Positions 1 to 12,647 of a stretch of 64,000 nt of DNA are shown here, in pieces (within the stretch, counting starts at the first letter, position 1; each line of letters opens with the position of its first letter). Location: positions 478,118-542,117 of the forward strand of contig JAMSLZ010000019.1 of assembly GCA_026027325.1 (NCBI GenBank), given 5' to 3'. The notes under the pieces were generated by a model. It searched no databases. It saw only the letters and a list, made by a program, of their open reading frames with translations, and was not told the origin of the DNA. The stretch is from Actinomucor elegans (taxonomy: Eukaryota; Mucoromycota; Mucoromycetes; Mucorales; Mucoraceae). The translations under genes were made by a program, and so were the position numbers.

Positions 1-2
1 TC

Positions 3-582
3 TTGAATGATTTGGCCCCAGTGTTGGTGCTGCTCTTTTCTCTGTGTTGGATCTGGTCTCGGGTTCCTAAAACTTGGTGTACTGCCCAGGTGATCCCTAT
101 CTTCAAGAAAGGTGATCCACTAGACGCTGCTAACTATAGACCCATTAGTTTGACATCAGTCATGCGTAAGGTTATGGAACTATGCCTATATCCTGGTCTA
201 CTAGATTCTGCTCCTACACATGATATTGTACAAGGTGGATTTCGTGCAAATCGCGGTACATTGGATCAAGCTTTAGCTCTACATGAGATCTGTCGTCAAC
301 ATACAATAGATCATATGGGGGAACCTCCTGTACTATGCTTTCTGGACATCAAACAAGCCTATGATAGTGTTGATCGTAATATCATTTGGCGTGCTCTTGA
401 AACACATGTACCTGATGCTCTACTTGGTATTCTACAATGCCTCTTTGACAATGTTCGAATTGAAGCTTTGGTATCTGGTGCTCGCTCTCCTACTTTTTGG
501 CCTGGAACGGGAGTACTACAAGGATCTATCCTCTCACCATTTTTATACTCTGTATATATCAACTCGTTACCTGCTGCTCTTA
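3..582 (+). CDS. LINE ORF2, reverse transcriptase, first part (interrupted)
   Basis: This is the reverse-transcriptase part of a non-LTR retrotransposon ORF2, running in from the left edge, so its start and endonuclease are outside the window. Seen: an IFKKGDPLDAANYRPISL block typical of LINE RT, FLDIKQAYDSVDR with the first catalytic Asp, and a QGSILSPFLYSVYIN motif B. The frame is cut at 582 by composite element D and resumes at 3025. Reading across the gap, with one copy of the TTA duplication, restores the frame (..AALR then SIS..). The catalytic YADD therefore lies on the far side. The copy was apparently coding before the insertion. Family assignment is secure; the clade is not determined. 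Confidence 0.93.
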
Positions 583-984
583 GAGCAACGTTAAAAATAA
601 AAAAAAATAAAAATTAGTTTTTAAATTAAATAGTGTTTTTTGTAATTATATTTTTTTTTGTTTAACACTTTTTTATTGTAATTTTTGAAAGTTTGGTAAT
701 TAACGTAAAAATAAGAAATTGCAATAATTATGCAAAACTTATAAAGATTAAACTTTTATATTACTTTTCAATACAATTAAACTTTTTTTTTTCATAATAT
801 TTCACACCAGATCGAAACCCTGTTGTGCGACAATTTTTTTCTTTTAAAATTGATTAAAAAGCACGTCGTAAGTTTTTTAGCAACTTACAACTTGATAAAT
901 AAAGAAAACTATATAATTTTAATTTAATAATATAAAAATAATTATAATATATATATTAATTATTAATGGTATGTAATGTAGCTC
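583..984 (+). repeat. D module, left copy (402 bp)
   Basis: Direct repeat of 2620-3021, with no difference that I noticed by eye. It begins GAGCAACGTT and ends AATGTAGCTC, an imperfect terminal inverted repeat, and holds no ORF. It is followed by TTA, so this copy on its own is also bracketed by TTA. Confidence 0.92.
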
Positions 985-1168
985 TTATATAAAAATTGCT
1001 CTTTGTTTTTGATTCATAGTATCAATTTTTATTTTATTTTTTGCCAAATGTTTGAATGTTTAATATTAAAATAATTATAATTATAATCATTTCTGTAACA
1101 TTAATTCAAACTCAATTACTTTTTTCTAAAAAATTGAATTATTATATAAATAAAAATAAGAACATCTT

Positions 1169-2619
1169 ATGACAATTGAAATAGAGGAACTATTAGAAAA
1201 TGAATATGAAGAGATTAAAACAAATTATTGGAAATTTTTAGATAATACATATAAATCTAATATTGAAAAACAATATCATAGAAGTAAAATAGGAAATTTT
1301 ATTAACATTCAAAATATAAAAAAAGAATTATATGAACTATTAGGTGCAATTCCTATATTTGTATTTTTAACAGAAATTTGTAGTAAAATTAAAATGCCAT
1401 CACCAGTATATAATGTAGAAAAAGGAATTTTGATTTTAAAATTATTAGTAGATGGTTGTTCCATTAATGATATGAAAATTTATGATGAGAATGATTCTTT
1501 TTATAGAATTTATAAATCTGTTTTTATTGATAATATAGATTTTTTAGAAAATTGGGTTAATAATACGATGTTTTATTGTTTTAGCAACAGCATTACTAGA
1601 TTATTATATAGTAAATTATACAATCCTAAAAATTTTGAACATTGTACATTACTTTTAGATGGAAGACATAATAGAATAGTAATTGAAGATATTGATTTAA
1701 ATAAAAAAGATTTATATTCTTATAAATTAAAGAAAAATGCATTAAACACCCAATTTATTATAGATTCAGCAGGATATATCATCTATGTTTCAGAATCATT
1801 ACCATGTAAATTTAATAATGACGATAATATGTTTATTAATAATATAAATTTAATGAAATTTTTTAAACTGACAGATTGTTTATGCTATGATGGATTATAT
1901 GAAATGTATTAGATGAAATTTTAAAAAAATATAATAATGTAGGATTACATATTACAGAAAATAACTTTTGTTTTCCAATAAAAAAAGAAAAAAATATTGA
2001 TTTAGATGTTGATGAATTAAATTTTAATAAACAATTAGGATCATATAGAAGTACCATTGAAACTTTTTTTGCAAAATTTTCAAATATATTCAAAAGATTT
2101 AGCTACAAAGCCAATGCAAGAATTACAAAAGAAAAAACATATAACATTCAGATTAAATTAGCATTAGTTTTATTTAATATCAAAAACTTTGTAGAAAAAA
2201 ATAATATAGAAGAAAAATCTTATTATAAACTATGGATGGAAAAAGATTTTGATTTTTTTGATACTATTAAGGATTTTAATATCGAAACTAAATCAATAAA
2301 GGCGGTATATAAAAAAGAAAATATAATGAATATGAAAAGTTTACAGGATGATCTTCTAAATAAACTTTTATCTGATAATAATTTTAAAATCAGCTTAACT
2401 AAAAATAAAATGCAAATTGATAATGATGATAATAATACTAGTACTGATAAAAATGTATATGAGATACAATATATAATACAACATAGAAAAATAAATAATG
2501 AATATGAATATGAGGTAAAATGGAGAAATTATAAAAAACAAGTAAACAGTTGGATTAAAGAAAGTGACTTTCAAACAAAAGATATTCTAAAGAATTATTG
2601 GGATTCTATCAATGTCTAA
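1169..2619 (+). pseudogene. Chromodomain DDE transposase of element D (frameshifted)
   Basis: A broken member of the chromodomain-DDE transposase family seen intact elsewhere in the window (467-490 aa). The first frame (1169-1912) holds the N-terminal region and the first acidic motif LLLDGRHN, and ends shortly after the second, YDGLYEMY. A frameshift follows. The SYRSTIETFF motif with the third acidic residue lies in another frame at about 2040-2075, and the last frame (2236-2619) ends in a chromodomain (VYEIQYIIQHR ... WIKESDF). Closest in the window to the element H protein, since both have DGLY in place of DGGY. The gene is very AT-rich. The stop codon lies immediately before the right module. 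Confidence 0.85.
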
Positions 2620-3021
2620 GAGCAACGTTAAAAATAAAAAAAAATAAAAATTAGTTTTTAAATTAAATAGTGTTTTTTGTAATTATATTTTTTTTTGTTT
2701 AACACTTTTTTATTGTAATTTTTGAAAGTTTGGTAATTAACGTAAAAATAAGAAATTGCAATAATTATGCAAAACTTATAAAGATTAAACTTTTATATTA
2801 CTTTTCAATACAATTAAACTTTTTTTTTTCATAATATTTCACACCAGATCGAAACCCTGTTGTGCGACAATTTTTTTCTTTTAAAATTGATTAAAAAGCA
2901 CGTCGTAAGTTTTTTAGCAACTTACAACTTGATAAATAAAGAAAACTATATAATTTTAATTTAATAATATAAAAATAATTATAATATATATATTAATTAT
3001 TAATGGTATGTAATGTAGCTC
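2620..3021 (+). repeat. D module, right copy (402 bp)
   Basis: Direct repeat of 583-984, starting directly after the transposase stop codon. Its right edge is followed by the TTA target duplication and then LINE sequence in frame. Confidence 0.92.
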
Positions 3022-3024
3022 TTA

Positions 3025-4442
3025 GATCTATATCTATGCCCTCCTCTCGAGTTTTTGGTACTATGCCACAACGCAAGTATAATGGCCTCTGGATTAACTC
3101 ACTTTTGTACGCAGACGATGTAGTCCTGATTGGCACTGCTGAAACCATGCCTAGATTGCTCAAGAAAGCAGAAGAACATTCCCTAACTCTTGGTTATAGG
3201 TGGAACCCTCTCAAGTCTGTGGTTGTCAATGCACCATTGTATACTGGTCGGGCAACGCCTCTTAGGCTTTATGGCTCAAATCTTCCGACTGCCGATTCCT
3301 TTATTTATTTGGGTCTCCCTTTTAACACTAAAGGTCAATTAGATACTTCTCTACTGGTCCAACGAAATGCACGGTCAACACTGGTGGCTATGCGCTCTGG
3401 TATCCAACCATTTGGTTTCCACTCGCCTAGTTTTTCAAGACTAACATCTGCTCGGATTTACACTACATTCATCCGCCCAAAATTAGAATATGGTCTCGCT
3501 ATCTCGACATTTCTGGTTAAGGATCATAAGGTGATTGAGAAAGCTCAAGATCAATGCCTCCGTCTCTGTTTTGGTGGCCATTCTAAAGCTTCTACCATGG
3601 TATTCAAACACATGACTGGTTTACCATCGATGCGTGAACGTATTGAAACCCTTGGCTTCAAGATGCTGGTTCGCATGAATCATCTACCTGCTGATACCCT
3701 AATTGGTTCACTGCTTCCCCATCTCAAAACTTCCCCAGTTCAATCTCGGTTTCGTTGGCCTGCATTGATCAAGTCTAATAAGATATGGCATATGCTCTGT
3801 TTCCCTGCTGGTGCACCTCCCATCCCAGTATATCGGACTATTGAACATTGGATCTCTTCTTCTGGTGATGTCAAAATATCCAAGATCATCTTCCAGTATC
3901 GACAAATGAATCTTCGTGATACTCTAGCCAAAGTCGATGCTCCTGTTCTGCTACGTGCTTGTCGCCCTGTACTAGGAATTGATCCAATACTGACATTGCC
4001 AATGACCGTCTTCGAACGTAGTCGTCTATTAAGATGGCGTATGGGTTGGCTTCCTGCTCGTCCTGTTGCTTGTAGTCGGTGTGGTGCCTCACATGCATCT
4101 CGAAACCACCTGATAGCATGCCTATCGGTTGCAAATAGGCTAGGTATATCTGCCGACACTAAACCAAATCCTTTGGACTATGTGATCAACCAACTACCTG
4201 TACTAAAAGAAGCTCCCTCTTTCAATGACCAACGATATGCCAAATCTTTAGTTCGATGGTCTAATTGGTGGCCAGTCCTGTGCTCTATTATGGTTGAAAT
4301 GGATATGATATGCCTCCCTGGAGAAGAATTCTCTGAACTAGCTTGCGATTCCTCCGGTTCTACATTTCTAGAATGGTTACTGCCTATATACTATCTACCT
4401 GTTGCTCTGGCGATTAATTCTTCTCTATACAACTATGTCTAA
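3025..4442 (+). CDS. LINE ORF2, reverse transcriptase, second part and C-terminus
   Basis: Continuation of the LINE ORF2 interrupted at 582; the first codons belong to the pre-insertion frame rather than to a new start. YADDVVLIG about 30 codons in is RT motif C with the catalytic Asp pair. Further on is a CCHC-like motif C-x2-C-x8-H-x4-C (CSRCGASHASRNHLIAC), the usual C-terminal zinc knuckle of LINE ORF2. The protein ends at a TAA with no RNase H domain that I can recognise. The GC content and codon use are clearly higher than in the element inserted into it. Host mRNA would be read toward the telomere. Confidence 0.92.
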
Positions 4443-4905
4443 CATAAGTCTGAACGCTTTTAACTAATTGTAGTTACTGATTAAGTCTTTTTTTCCCTAT
4501 CTCTACTTTTATTTTTATATTCACCATTACCTTTCACTGTAGTTATAGTTTTTTTTTATTCCAACTATCGTGTTTGCCGTCTGTAAACACGCTTGAATTT
4601 TTAGATTAGACATTTGCCCCAAAGGGATCAGTCTATTATAATCTATTATTTAAATAAATCTTTGTCTACACTACATCCCCACTTCTCTTTCACTTCTTGA
4701 TCACTTTTTTCGGTTTCAAACTCCGAAAACGTGAAAAGCTCAAGAACTGCAATAATAACCTACACTTTCACCTATATAAAACGATAAAACAAACTCTTCC
4801 GGACATTTTGATACCACTCTCGAATCATTTGGACAAAATTTCGTCAAACTCGAACGCAATTACGCCAGATTTTACAAAACTCATCTCGCAATCTCCAACA
4901 ATTAG
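4443..4905 (+). other. LINE 3' UTR and leader of a second LINE
   Basis: No intact gene. Pyrimidine-rich DNA after the LINE stop, then TTTAAATAAATCTTTG near 4650, then a stretch in which fragments of an ORF1-like frame (coding between about 4801 and 4902) are interrupted by stops, the last a TAG at 4903. A second LINE in the same orientation begins here; no clear poly(A) tail separates the two. Confidence 0.55.
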
Positions 4906-5989
4906 TTCATCTCTGGGAACATTGAACTGCAAAACAAAGCTGAAACTTTGAACAACGATACTCCTGGCGATAACAAACCACTTGAAGTGAACTATAGAAC
5001 ATCTTCTAAACGTCCTATAACAGTTTTGACACCTTCTTCTTCTATGACCAGTAGAACGAAAAAACTATTACGTGGTCCCCCTGCCAGTGGTAAGCCTAGC
5101 CGTGGTGTCAATAGCCAAAAAACTGACCTGCCTGCACTTGGTATCGAACTTCCAACCCTAACAAGGGATATAGATATGAACTTTACTAATGCATCTGACC
5201 TTGAGGTGGGTCCTTCTACTAGTACAACGGATCTTTTTACATTCATGGAAAGAAAATTTCGCGGATATGATCAACGGTTCAACCAGCTAGAATCATTGGT
5301 TGCTGAAAATGCAACGCTTAAGAAGGATCTTGCTGCAGCACGCGCTGAAATCGCCGAACTAAAACGACAAGTTTCCTCAAACATCTCCCCTTCCCCATCT
5401 TGGGGTGGTAAAGGGACTGATTCAATTCGCGAACCTGGCGATTTCTCATTTACATTACCAGGTAATTCTCAACTTTCGTTGCCATCTTGTGGAGGCACTG
5501 AAGCGTCCAAGTGGGCCCCTACTGGTATCAAGACTGGTACTCCAAGTTCTAAGCTTACCTTTTCACAAGTTGCGGCAATCAAGGTTCCAGCAAAGAAAGG
5601 CAAAAAGAAGATTTCGCTACAGTCAGTCAAAAGATATTTTGAATCACCTCGTGCTTTGCCTACACCTGGTTCACCAGAGGAACCACAGTATGAATATATT
5701 TATGTACCAAGCAAATACCGTGAGCGTATCTCCAAGTTTCGTGCCAAGTTACGCCGCATTAATATTGATAGTGGTCGTGTATTGGATGTTCACTATCCTG
5801 CCCGTGGTGTTGCTGCTTTCTTGATCCATAGAGGCTATTCCCAGGAAGTTCATGACATCCTGAAAAAAGAACAAATCATGGTGGTTACCGACTTTGACCA
5901 ATTCGCTGCTACCAATGTGGATAACCCTACGTATGCATCCCTTGACAACCAAGCACGTGTGGAAAAGGCTCGTGAGCTCCAACAAGCCC
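4906..5989 (+). CDS. LINE ORF1, first part (interrupted by CACTA-1)
   Basis: ORF1 of the second LINE. No ATG starts the frame near here: it opens after an in-frame TAG at 4903, and the frame upstream also looks coding, so the start is uncertain or mutated. Seen: a Ser/Thr/Pro-rich N-terminus and a heptad-rich coiled coil (LESLVAENATLKKDLAAAR onward, about 5290-5370), suited to ORF1 trimer or RNP assembly. A conserved-looking segment before the break (5690-5985) may be the RNA-binding part. No zinc knuckle is visible here. The frame is cut by CACTA-1 and resumes at 16460, where removing the element and one GTC rejoins the reading frame. Confidence 0.75.
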
Positions 5990-5992
5990 GTC

Positions 5993-7629
5993 CACTATGG
6001 CGAAAATATTGTGTGCTACCCATAATATTATGTGGTAAAACGACGATTTTATTATCATTTACCTACTAATACTATAGATTTACCTACTAATAATAATCTG
6101 CGAACCAATGAAATTAGAGCAATTATTTTCTATGGCTGCGCAATTAACAGTGCTTTGCTCATTTATTAGTGGTTACTCCTAATATTAGTGGAAAGCAGAC
6201 AATAATGTTATGGGTTTAGTCAATATTATAACATAAATTGACAATAAGAAAGAAAAGCCTGAACTCCATTTTATTTGCAAACAATTTTTATGTATTCTTG
6301 TCTTTTGCCGATGAAAGCCAAATCTTGCAAACTTCTTATAAATGAGTACATGAAATTCTGATGCTTGTACGCAACAACATAATCCTCGTTTATTTTATTT
6401 ACTAAAATGAACTCTGCTTTTCGTTTCAACGATCTTTTATGTAAATTCCTAGAAACGTTTAATTTCAACGTTTGTCAAAATAATGTTGAACAATTGTCTT
6501 TCAAATGCGTTTATTATTCGTTGAAAAGTCTCTTATACAGGTCAGGTTGCAAAAAATTCTCTTGTAAATTACTCTTTTGGAAACAAGAACGAATCGCTAG
6601 TTCCATTTAATAAGCTGAGCACTTTCATTGCCGTGATTTAGCCTTTGGCTAATAGCTGTGTATTTAAAATGCTGAATGACATTAAGAATGAGCTGCCATT
6701 AAGTGTCTAATTTACTCAATTTTATGTTTAGTAAAATTATAGAATAAAGAAAGAAAGAAAGAAAAAAAGAAAATACATTGCGTTAAAAAAAAAAAGAAAT
6801 ACATTGCGTAAAAAAAAAGAAATACATTGCGTAAAAAAAAGAAATATATTGCGTAAAAAAAGAGATAAATTATTGTGTAAAAAAAAAATAGGTCAAGTAG
6901 CGATTATTAATTGCCAGTAATCTTAGTCATTATTGCTAGGCGGTTATTTAACTAGATGATTTATTGTCAAAATCATATATCCACTTCTCAAACTACAAAA
7001 AAACGCGTTCGTTTTTGGACTTTCGAGTAATTGATGATTATGATAGAATTCTTAATGACGATCGAAAGCTTCAAAAACATGCACGTTTTTTTAGGTGCTA
7101 GAAAACTACAATCGATGAACATTTTTGCTGTCTGTTGGAAAATTAATCCGCATTGCTTGATAATAAACTAATTTTACTATAAAGATAAACAAGAGCATTA
7201 ATCATATTTTACATTTGGTTTTAAAGATTAACTGGAGCAACTAAATAGTCAATTAACATTATTGAATGATGAATATAGAACTGTATAACTTGGGTTATCC
7301 TGGTTCTATATTTCTGATATTATGAAATAATTTCTTAAACATCAGGGAAATGGGTTAAATTTTTGATTAAGAAATGTTTTTACATTCTGTTGCAAGATTG
7401 CTAATACCTTTCTCTCGAATTAATAACATGATATATAAAAACGAGTTAAATTATCTATAGTTTATATCTACTACAGAAAGTGTAAATACCTATTTTACTT
7501 TTGCTATATTATGATGAAGTCCTTTTGGAGGGAAGCTTTATATTATTTTCGGTGGTTTAAATACATAATCAATTCAGAGAACAATTTTATTTCAAAATAA
7601 AACGCTTTTTGCTCTTGTCTTCATGCTAT
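5993..7629. other. CACTA-1 left subterminal region
   Basis: No gene. Near the end are repeats built on ACCTACTAATA and similar motifs, probably the subterminal transposase-binding repeats usual for CACTA. The rest is AT-rich unique sequence plus the small tandem repeat at 6767-6885. The short frames at 6271-6610 have no recognisable content. Confidence 0.6.
6767..6885. repeat. Tandem repeat, ACATTGCGTAAAAAAAAG-like unit
   Basis: Five or so imperfect copies of a roughly 20-25 base unit (GAAATACATTGCGTAAAAAA), preceded by GAAA microsatellite. Length varies in the A tracts. Confidence 0.8.
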
Positions 7630-10603
7630 TTACAAACGACTTAATATGCCAGCATTTTGCTCTAGATCTTGTTTAAATATATGATGAGAGATGATCTTGA
7701 ACTCTTTCTCATTAGATTCACTTGAACGCACAAGACCTACACTGGCAACAATATCTTCAAACCGACAGACAGCGTAACTGTGTGCACCGCTACTGTGCAG
7801 CTCAACCAAAGCAATAGTCTTGTCATATTTGGTAGTTGCATTTTTTTTCGCTAAATCAACCAAAGCCAAATACTGTGGTCTACCATTGAATGAATGCTCG
7901 AAAAAGAAAACGATAGAACCAATGAACCAGCTTTCACGAATGGAATTATTTCGACTATTAACAAAGGTTGGTTAATCAAAGAGGTTTTTGTTCTTGAGCT
8001 AATTACTTACTTCAAGTAGCTGGCAGTGATCATCACGTAATTGTTTCCTCGACGATATTCATTTATATGGCTTTTATACATGGTAGACGTATATACATTG
8101 CCATATGCCCAGGCACGACCAGCGATGGAAATACTATTCAACGAATCAATTTCAGCAATATTTACACCATTTGCTTCAGTACGGCGATAGTAATGCAATA
8201 GCGCCTTCAAAAAAGTTTGAGTGGAGACACCAAAGGGAAGAGTATCCACTGAAATATTACTAAAGGGAGCCCATAATTGTGGATCACTAGCATCACCAGA
8301 AGGGTTATTCCTGAAAGTGGATTCGCTGTATTTTCGAGGAGTGATCAGGTCAAGCTCAGTATGAACATCCCAAGTCTGGCTGTTTATATGATTACGCGTT
8401 ATGAGTCTTTCCAAGATATTACCAGCGTTTGCGCCAGCATCAACCTTTGACTTGATGAGCTTTTTGTATTTTCCGATGCTTCTTTCCATTGATCGGGCGG
8501 AATATGCTCTCAACACACCTTGTTGTTTGATCATATAGACTATATGCGAAAGGTAGTGTTGAACAGGCTTGAATACACCGGAATGAATACGCTTTGCCTT
8601 GATTTCTGCCAACAAAAATTCTTGCCATTCTTTGATATATCTTTGGAAAGTATGTAAGTAAACTAGATTTATGAGTACAAAAAAAAATATATTTACCTTT
8701 CCATCAGAATAAGGTCTTCAATAGAAAGTTCCCATTTAAGAGCCAATGCGACAGCTTTTGTCAGATGAATCAATGGTTTCTTAGCGGATTCTTGAATCAA
8801 TTCAGGAACGAACAAGGTGGGAATCATATATAAGAAAATATCAATCCAGTCAACAGCACGTTTGCCACCACTCTTGATAATTGGATCTTCCCATTTGGAT
8901 GAAAAGGATGTCGGTACAGTGGCTCTAGAAGCTTCAACAAGTTTACCAATTTTGATGAGCGATAATTTTGGAATATAGAAAGTATACGGCCATTCATCAG
9001 CAGACTTCAATCGGGCATCACTCAATTCATCTTCATTGGGCTTATATCGAGTTTTTCTTGCTGCATTGTACTCTTTACCCATGTCGACTGTCAGCATATT
9101 GAATACGTGTTGAGCGATACCTTGTCCGAGAAGATGCATTTCGTCTAAACCAAAAAAAGTAGCGCCAGTAAAACTGGGAAGTATTGCAAATGGTGTTGCA
9201 GACTTGATACTGTAGCTCTATGAGGTAAAAAGAAAAAGAAATGTTAAAAACTTGTAAAGATTAATGCTGATTATAGTACTTACATTCGCTGCATCTGGGG
9301 AAATGAAATCGTTTCTGCTTCTGATCTCATTGTCGATCGTTAAAAAACAATTATGATAATCATGACGTTCAGCTTGGACACGACAAATACGGCAACCAAA
9401 CGTAGCCATATGACCAATATGATTTGCAAGCTCAGCTGCAGCAGGAAGATCACCAGTAGCCATCACCAAGTTGACTTTAGCTTGACAAACAATTACACCA
9501 TCCTTTTGTACAAGCATGCCTTTGGTAGACAGAGCATGAAACTCATCAATAATAGGCTTTAAAAAGGTATGCATGTACTTTGGGTAGTTTGGACCTGGCA
9601 AGATCGCCAATTGAAGCATGTATTCGTCTTGGTAGCGGTATTCTGGGGGAATGTTCATATTCAAGAGATGGATGATTGTTAACTTGTCCCCTTTATGATT
9701 CTTGCTAGTACAGAAACCATCGACAAAAAGAACCATTGCGACATCATCTTCACCGGAAAACAGAATGCTATTATCCTTAAAGTACTTGTATGCTGCACCA
9801 TCAAAGTAATCTTTATATTCACCGTCAGTTGATTTATAGTTGTAGCGGTATTTCATCAAGTCTCTTGTCTTTGCATTCGCAAGCATTTGAGCGACTTGTT
9901 CACCAATAGGAAGCATCTTCATAGAGCGACGAGGTTTACCATGATCATCAAAGCGATTTTCTTTACAAGCAGGGTTTTTACATTGAATAGTCTCTATATC
10001 TTCCTTTTCAAACAGCATGCAACCATTGACGCAGACATCATGAAAATGACATTGAATATTGGTTTTTGCTTTAAGAGTACGATCCAAGGTATCAGGGAAC
10101 ATGAGAGTGGATGGTAGGTAACCTATATATAATGGGAATAAAAGCTGATAAGTACTTTTTTTTTAACTCTATTTGAATAGATACATACCCAATCCATCGG
10201 TTTTACGGCTCTCTTCATTGTTTTTGATTATGGTACGCATTAGATAGACAAGTTCTCTTTGAGCCTCTCGAGGAATACCATACGTGTCGCAAATATCTCT
10301 CAATTGGATGCTATTTAATTCCGTATTGGTGAAAAGGTTTTGATCCGAGGATTTGACGTTGTAAGCAATTGGAGTAGGCTCTATTTCAAACAAGGTATAT
10401 TGTTAAATTAAAAGCTTTAGTAATATATCTGTTAACTCACCTTGGACAGGAATGCTAGCTTCTTGCGTTTGGACGACCCTTTGTTTTCTATGATCACGAT
10501 TATGGCTATAGTGATTACTCCTAGCTTTAACAGTTTTGAATGGCCTCAAACAAGTAGCGCAAGTATATTTATATGGTGTAGCAGAAGAGGAAACTTTGCC
10601 CAT
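7630..10603 (-). CDS. CACTA transposase (tnp2 / Transposase_21 type), six exons
   Basis: Transposase that would cut and join the CACTA ends. Proposed exons on the minus strand: 10603-10441, 10380-10189, 10122-9284, 9217-8697, 8640-8011, 7954-7630, all joined at GT-AG sites and giving about 889 aa in one frame. N-terminus: a C2H2-like finger (CATCLRPF ... HYSHNRDH). Middle: tnp2 core with VLFVDGF, GDLPAAAELANHIGHMATFGCRICR and GLDEMHL. C-terminal part: the block around YSARSMERSIGKYK, typical of the domain that follows tnp2 in EnSpm proteins (DUF4218-like). The second CACTA element has the same exon structure, which supports the model. No disabling change was seen. It shares a 405-bp intergenic region with the divergent gene at 11009. 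Confidence 0.9.
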
Positions 10604-11008
10604 TTAAAGATAAGTAAAAACAAGTAAATATATCGAATTAATGAATAGCGGTTTTGTTGTTTAGAAAAAGCAGGTCTTAAATACGTTTGCTTGGTCTACA
10701 ATTGACAGAGTTCTCAATGGTAATTCATTGTTTTAGGCTGTTGAATCCTTTGAACTAATCGGCTTTTCATATTACTCAGCCTTCCAGATTATTCAGATAT
10801 CGAATATATTTTAATGGATCCTTATGATTTCTAATCAAGCTAATTCCTTTCCAAGTCAGTCATACCTGTCAGTAAGCTTACTTTCCAGAAAGCTCTTTGG
10901 ACATTAGTAAGGATTACTAATGGATAAATGGTAAAGTACGCTTATAAAACAGTTAAATAGCTCAAATCATTCAATCACTTTTCTTTATAATATATTTACT
11001 TTATAGCT
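10604..11008. promoter_or_regulatory. Shared divergent promoter region of CACTA-1
   Basis: 405 bp between the two divergent start codons. AT-rich, with TATA-like stretches on the plus side (CTTATAAAACAG near 10940 and TTATAATATATTTAC just before the ATG). CACTA-2 has the same arrangement at 39418-39797. Position suggests a bidirectional promoter; individual sites are inferred. Confidence 0.55.
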
Positions 11009-12091
11009 ATGTCAAACAACAACAACAATAATTGGAGCGTCTACTTTGAGAAGATTGAACAAGAAATCTTAATCAACCGTCGTTTAATTCAAGATTTGAT
11101 CCAAATATTAGCACCTCTATTTCCTCGAGAAGCTTCGAGGGTTTCATCTAACGAAGAAATTGAACAAGCACTTGACGATGGTACAATCATATCTGAAGCA
11201 TGTTACTACATTCAGTTTTATTAACCTCTTAGCTTGTCATATATAGCTGAACGAGAAGCAATTGCAAATGCTTTGAATCCTAATTTACGTAGTAAACGGT
11301 CAATCCCAAAAGTGCTAGAAGAAGCAAAAGTGCGTTATCAACAAAAGGCAACCAAGACAAATGTCACCCCTTCTGCACCATTAAGGTTGTATGCCCTCTT
11401 GAAACACCTCAAGTATATAAAAGGCCAACAAAATGAACTGACCGATGATGATGTTCAACCGCAATACAATACGTTGAAATACTTGGCAAGAGATGTCTTG
11501 AAAGACATGGAAAGGGCAAATATAAATATTGTTGGTAAAACTTGGAGTGAAATTGGCGAAGAGGATACCAGCATTCAAGAACGTTATGCTTTGCTTTTGG
11601 AGAAACGTGCTTTAGATGTGGGCTTGCATCTGCATCTCTGTGTAGAGATGTGGGCTGCCAAGTTACTTTTATCTGAAGCACTCAAAAACAAGAAGACTGT
11701 ACGTACCAGAAGTAATTCTGCTGAAGAAGGTGAAAGTCAACAAAATCAAGAATCTGTTGAAGACAATGAGATTGAATCGTTCTTCAGGTTAGATGCTTTT
11801 TTATTTCTGTTTTTATATCTTTATTAATATGCTTGTTATGCAAATAGTGTGGATAATCAGCATATCCTTGTTGATCGTCTAGCTACTTCTGTTGCTCCAG
11901 TTGGTCTTGCATCTCCAATCACTAGCTTGTTGGATCTACATTCTGCTCGCTCATCAACGAAAAGAAAAGCCATTACGGTTCAACCTGACGTTGGTGAAGA
12001 TGAGGAGGCTGGATCTGACAATCGTTCCAAAGAAGCGGATTCCAATAAGCGTAAACCACGCTCTAAGAAAAATACAAAAAAAACGAAATAA
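11009..12091 (+). CDS. CACTA second protein (TnpA-like position), three exons
   Basis: Exons 11009-11180, 11247-11787 and 11848-12091 join at GT-AG sites into about 318 aa. I do not recognise a named domain. The N-terminus has LIQDLIQILAPLFP, the middle is helical with charged residues and a conserved DTSIQERYALLLEKRALD block, and the tail is acidic and then strongly basic (SNKRKPRSKKNTKKTK), a likely nuclear signal. The homologue in CACTA-2 (38271-39417) keeps LIHILAPVFP, DTSIQERYCLILEKKALD, the intron positions and the divergent placement. By position it matches the accessory DNA-binding protein of plant CACTA elements, but no sequence similarity to that protein is claimed. Confidence 0.78.
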
Positions 12092-12644
12092 ATATAGATG
12101 TTTTTTTATTGGTTTAAGTAGCTGACGTAGCATTTTTCTGCGGCTTTTCAGTATTAAGAAAAACTTTTTTACACCAATCTTGAGTTTCTTTCTTTTTTTT
12201 CGTTTGCTAAATTGGCACATTAAACGTAAGGTTTCTTGACATTTGTCACTCTTATTGCGCACAACACTTTAACTGAAGCTTCTGTATAATAGGAATTAAC
12301 CTCAATGTCAGCTTGTAATTGTGTTTTTTTTTCCAAGCTTTCGAATATCTCCCTCGTTCTTAATGTCGTAATTATCTATAAATACGTCGTCATTCATACT
12401 GCTTATGTTCTTATACTGACTTGTATTCTTAAATACTTATACCACTTCAGTAATACTTATAGCCAGTAATGCCATATGGCTTTTGAACCTTTACTATTAG
12501 TTTTAAAACTAATAACCATTAAGTAAGTGCAATGATTACTAATCCATTAATTTCTTTGTATATTAATCTAATACTGTTATAATAGATTTAGTTGTATATA
12601 TATACAAGACGAAGACTATTAAAACTGTAGCCCAGTGAATTATA
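12092..12644. other. CACTA-1 right internal non-coding DNA
   Basis: No gene. AT-rich DNA after the 12091 stop, up to the AB1 insertion. The reverse-strand 102-aa frame (11954-12262) is a shadow of the basic tail and has no support. Confidence 0.6.
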
Positions 12645-12647
12645 ATT

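Larger units (their letters stand above)
583..3021 (+). mobile_element. Composite chromodomain transposon D
   Basis: A 2439-bp unit inserted in the LINE RT frame and flanked by a TTA duplication (580-582 and 3022-3024). It consists of two direct 402-bp modules (583-984, 2620-3021) around a broken DDE/chromodomain transposase. Ends are GAGCAACGTT and, read inward from the right, GAGCTACATT. The same module occurs alone at 63017-63418. The unit superficially resembles an LTR element, but the coding region is a DNA transposase and each module has its own terminal inverted repeat. Confidence 0.9.

Noticed and set aside
1863..2093. Antisense ORFs opposite transposase genes (also 13198-13488, 23833-24270, 24978-25268, 42450-42641, 57083-57385, 62044-62481)
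   Set aside because: They are shadows of the real genes in AT-rich DNA, rich in Ile/Leu/Phe/Ser and without independent conservation.
583..3021. LTR retrotransposon or solo-LTR reading of the direct repeats
   Set aside because: No primer-binding site, polypurine tract, gag or RT between them; the enclosed gene is a DDE DNA transposase and the repeats have their own inverted ends.
3708..4159. Minus-strand ORFs inside the LINE
   Set aside because: Opposite the well-supported ORF2 frame; no domain.
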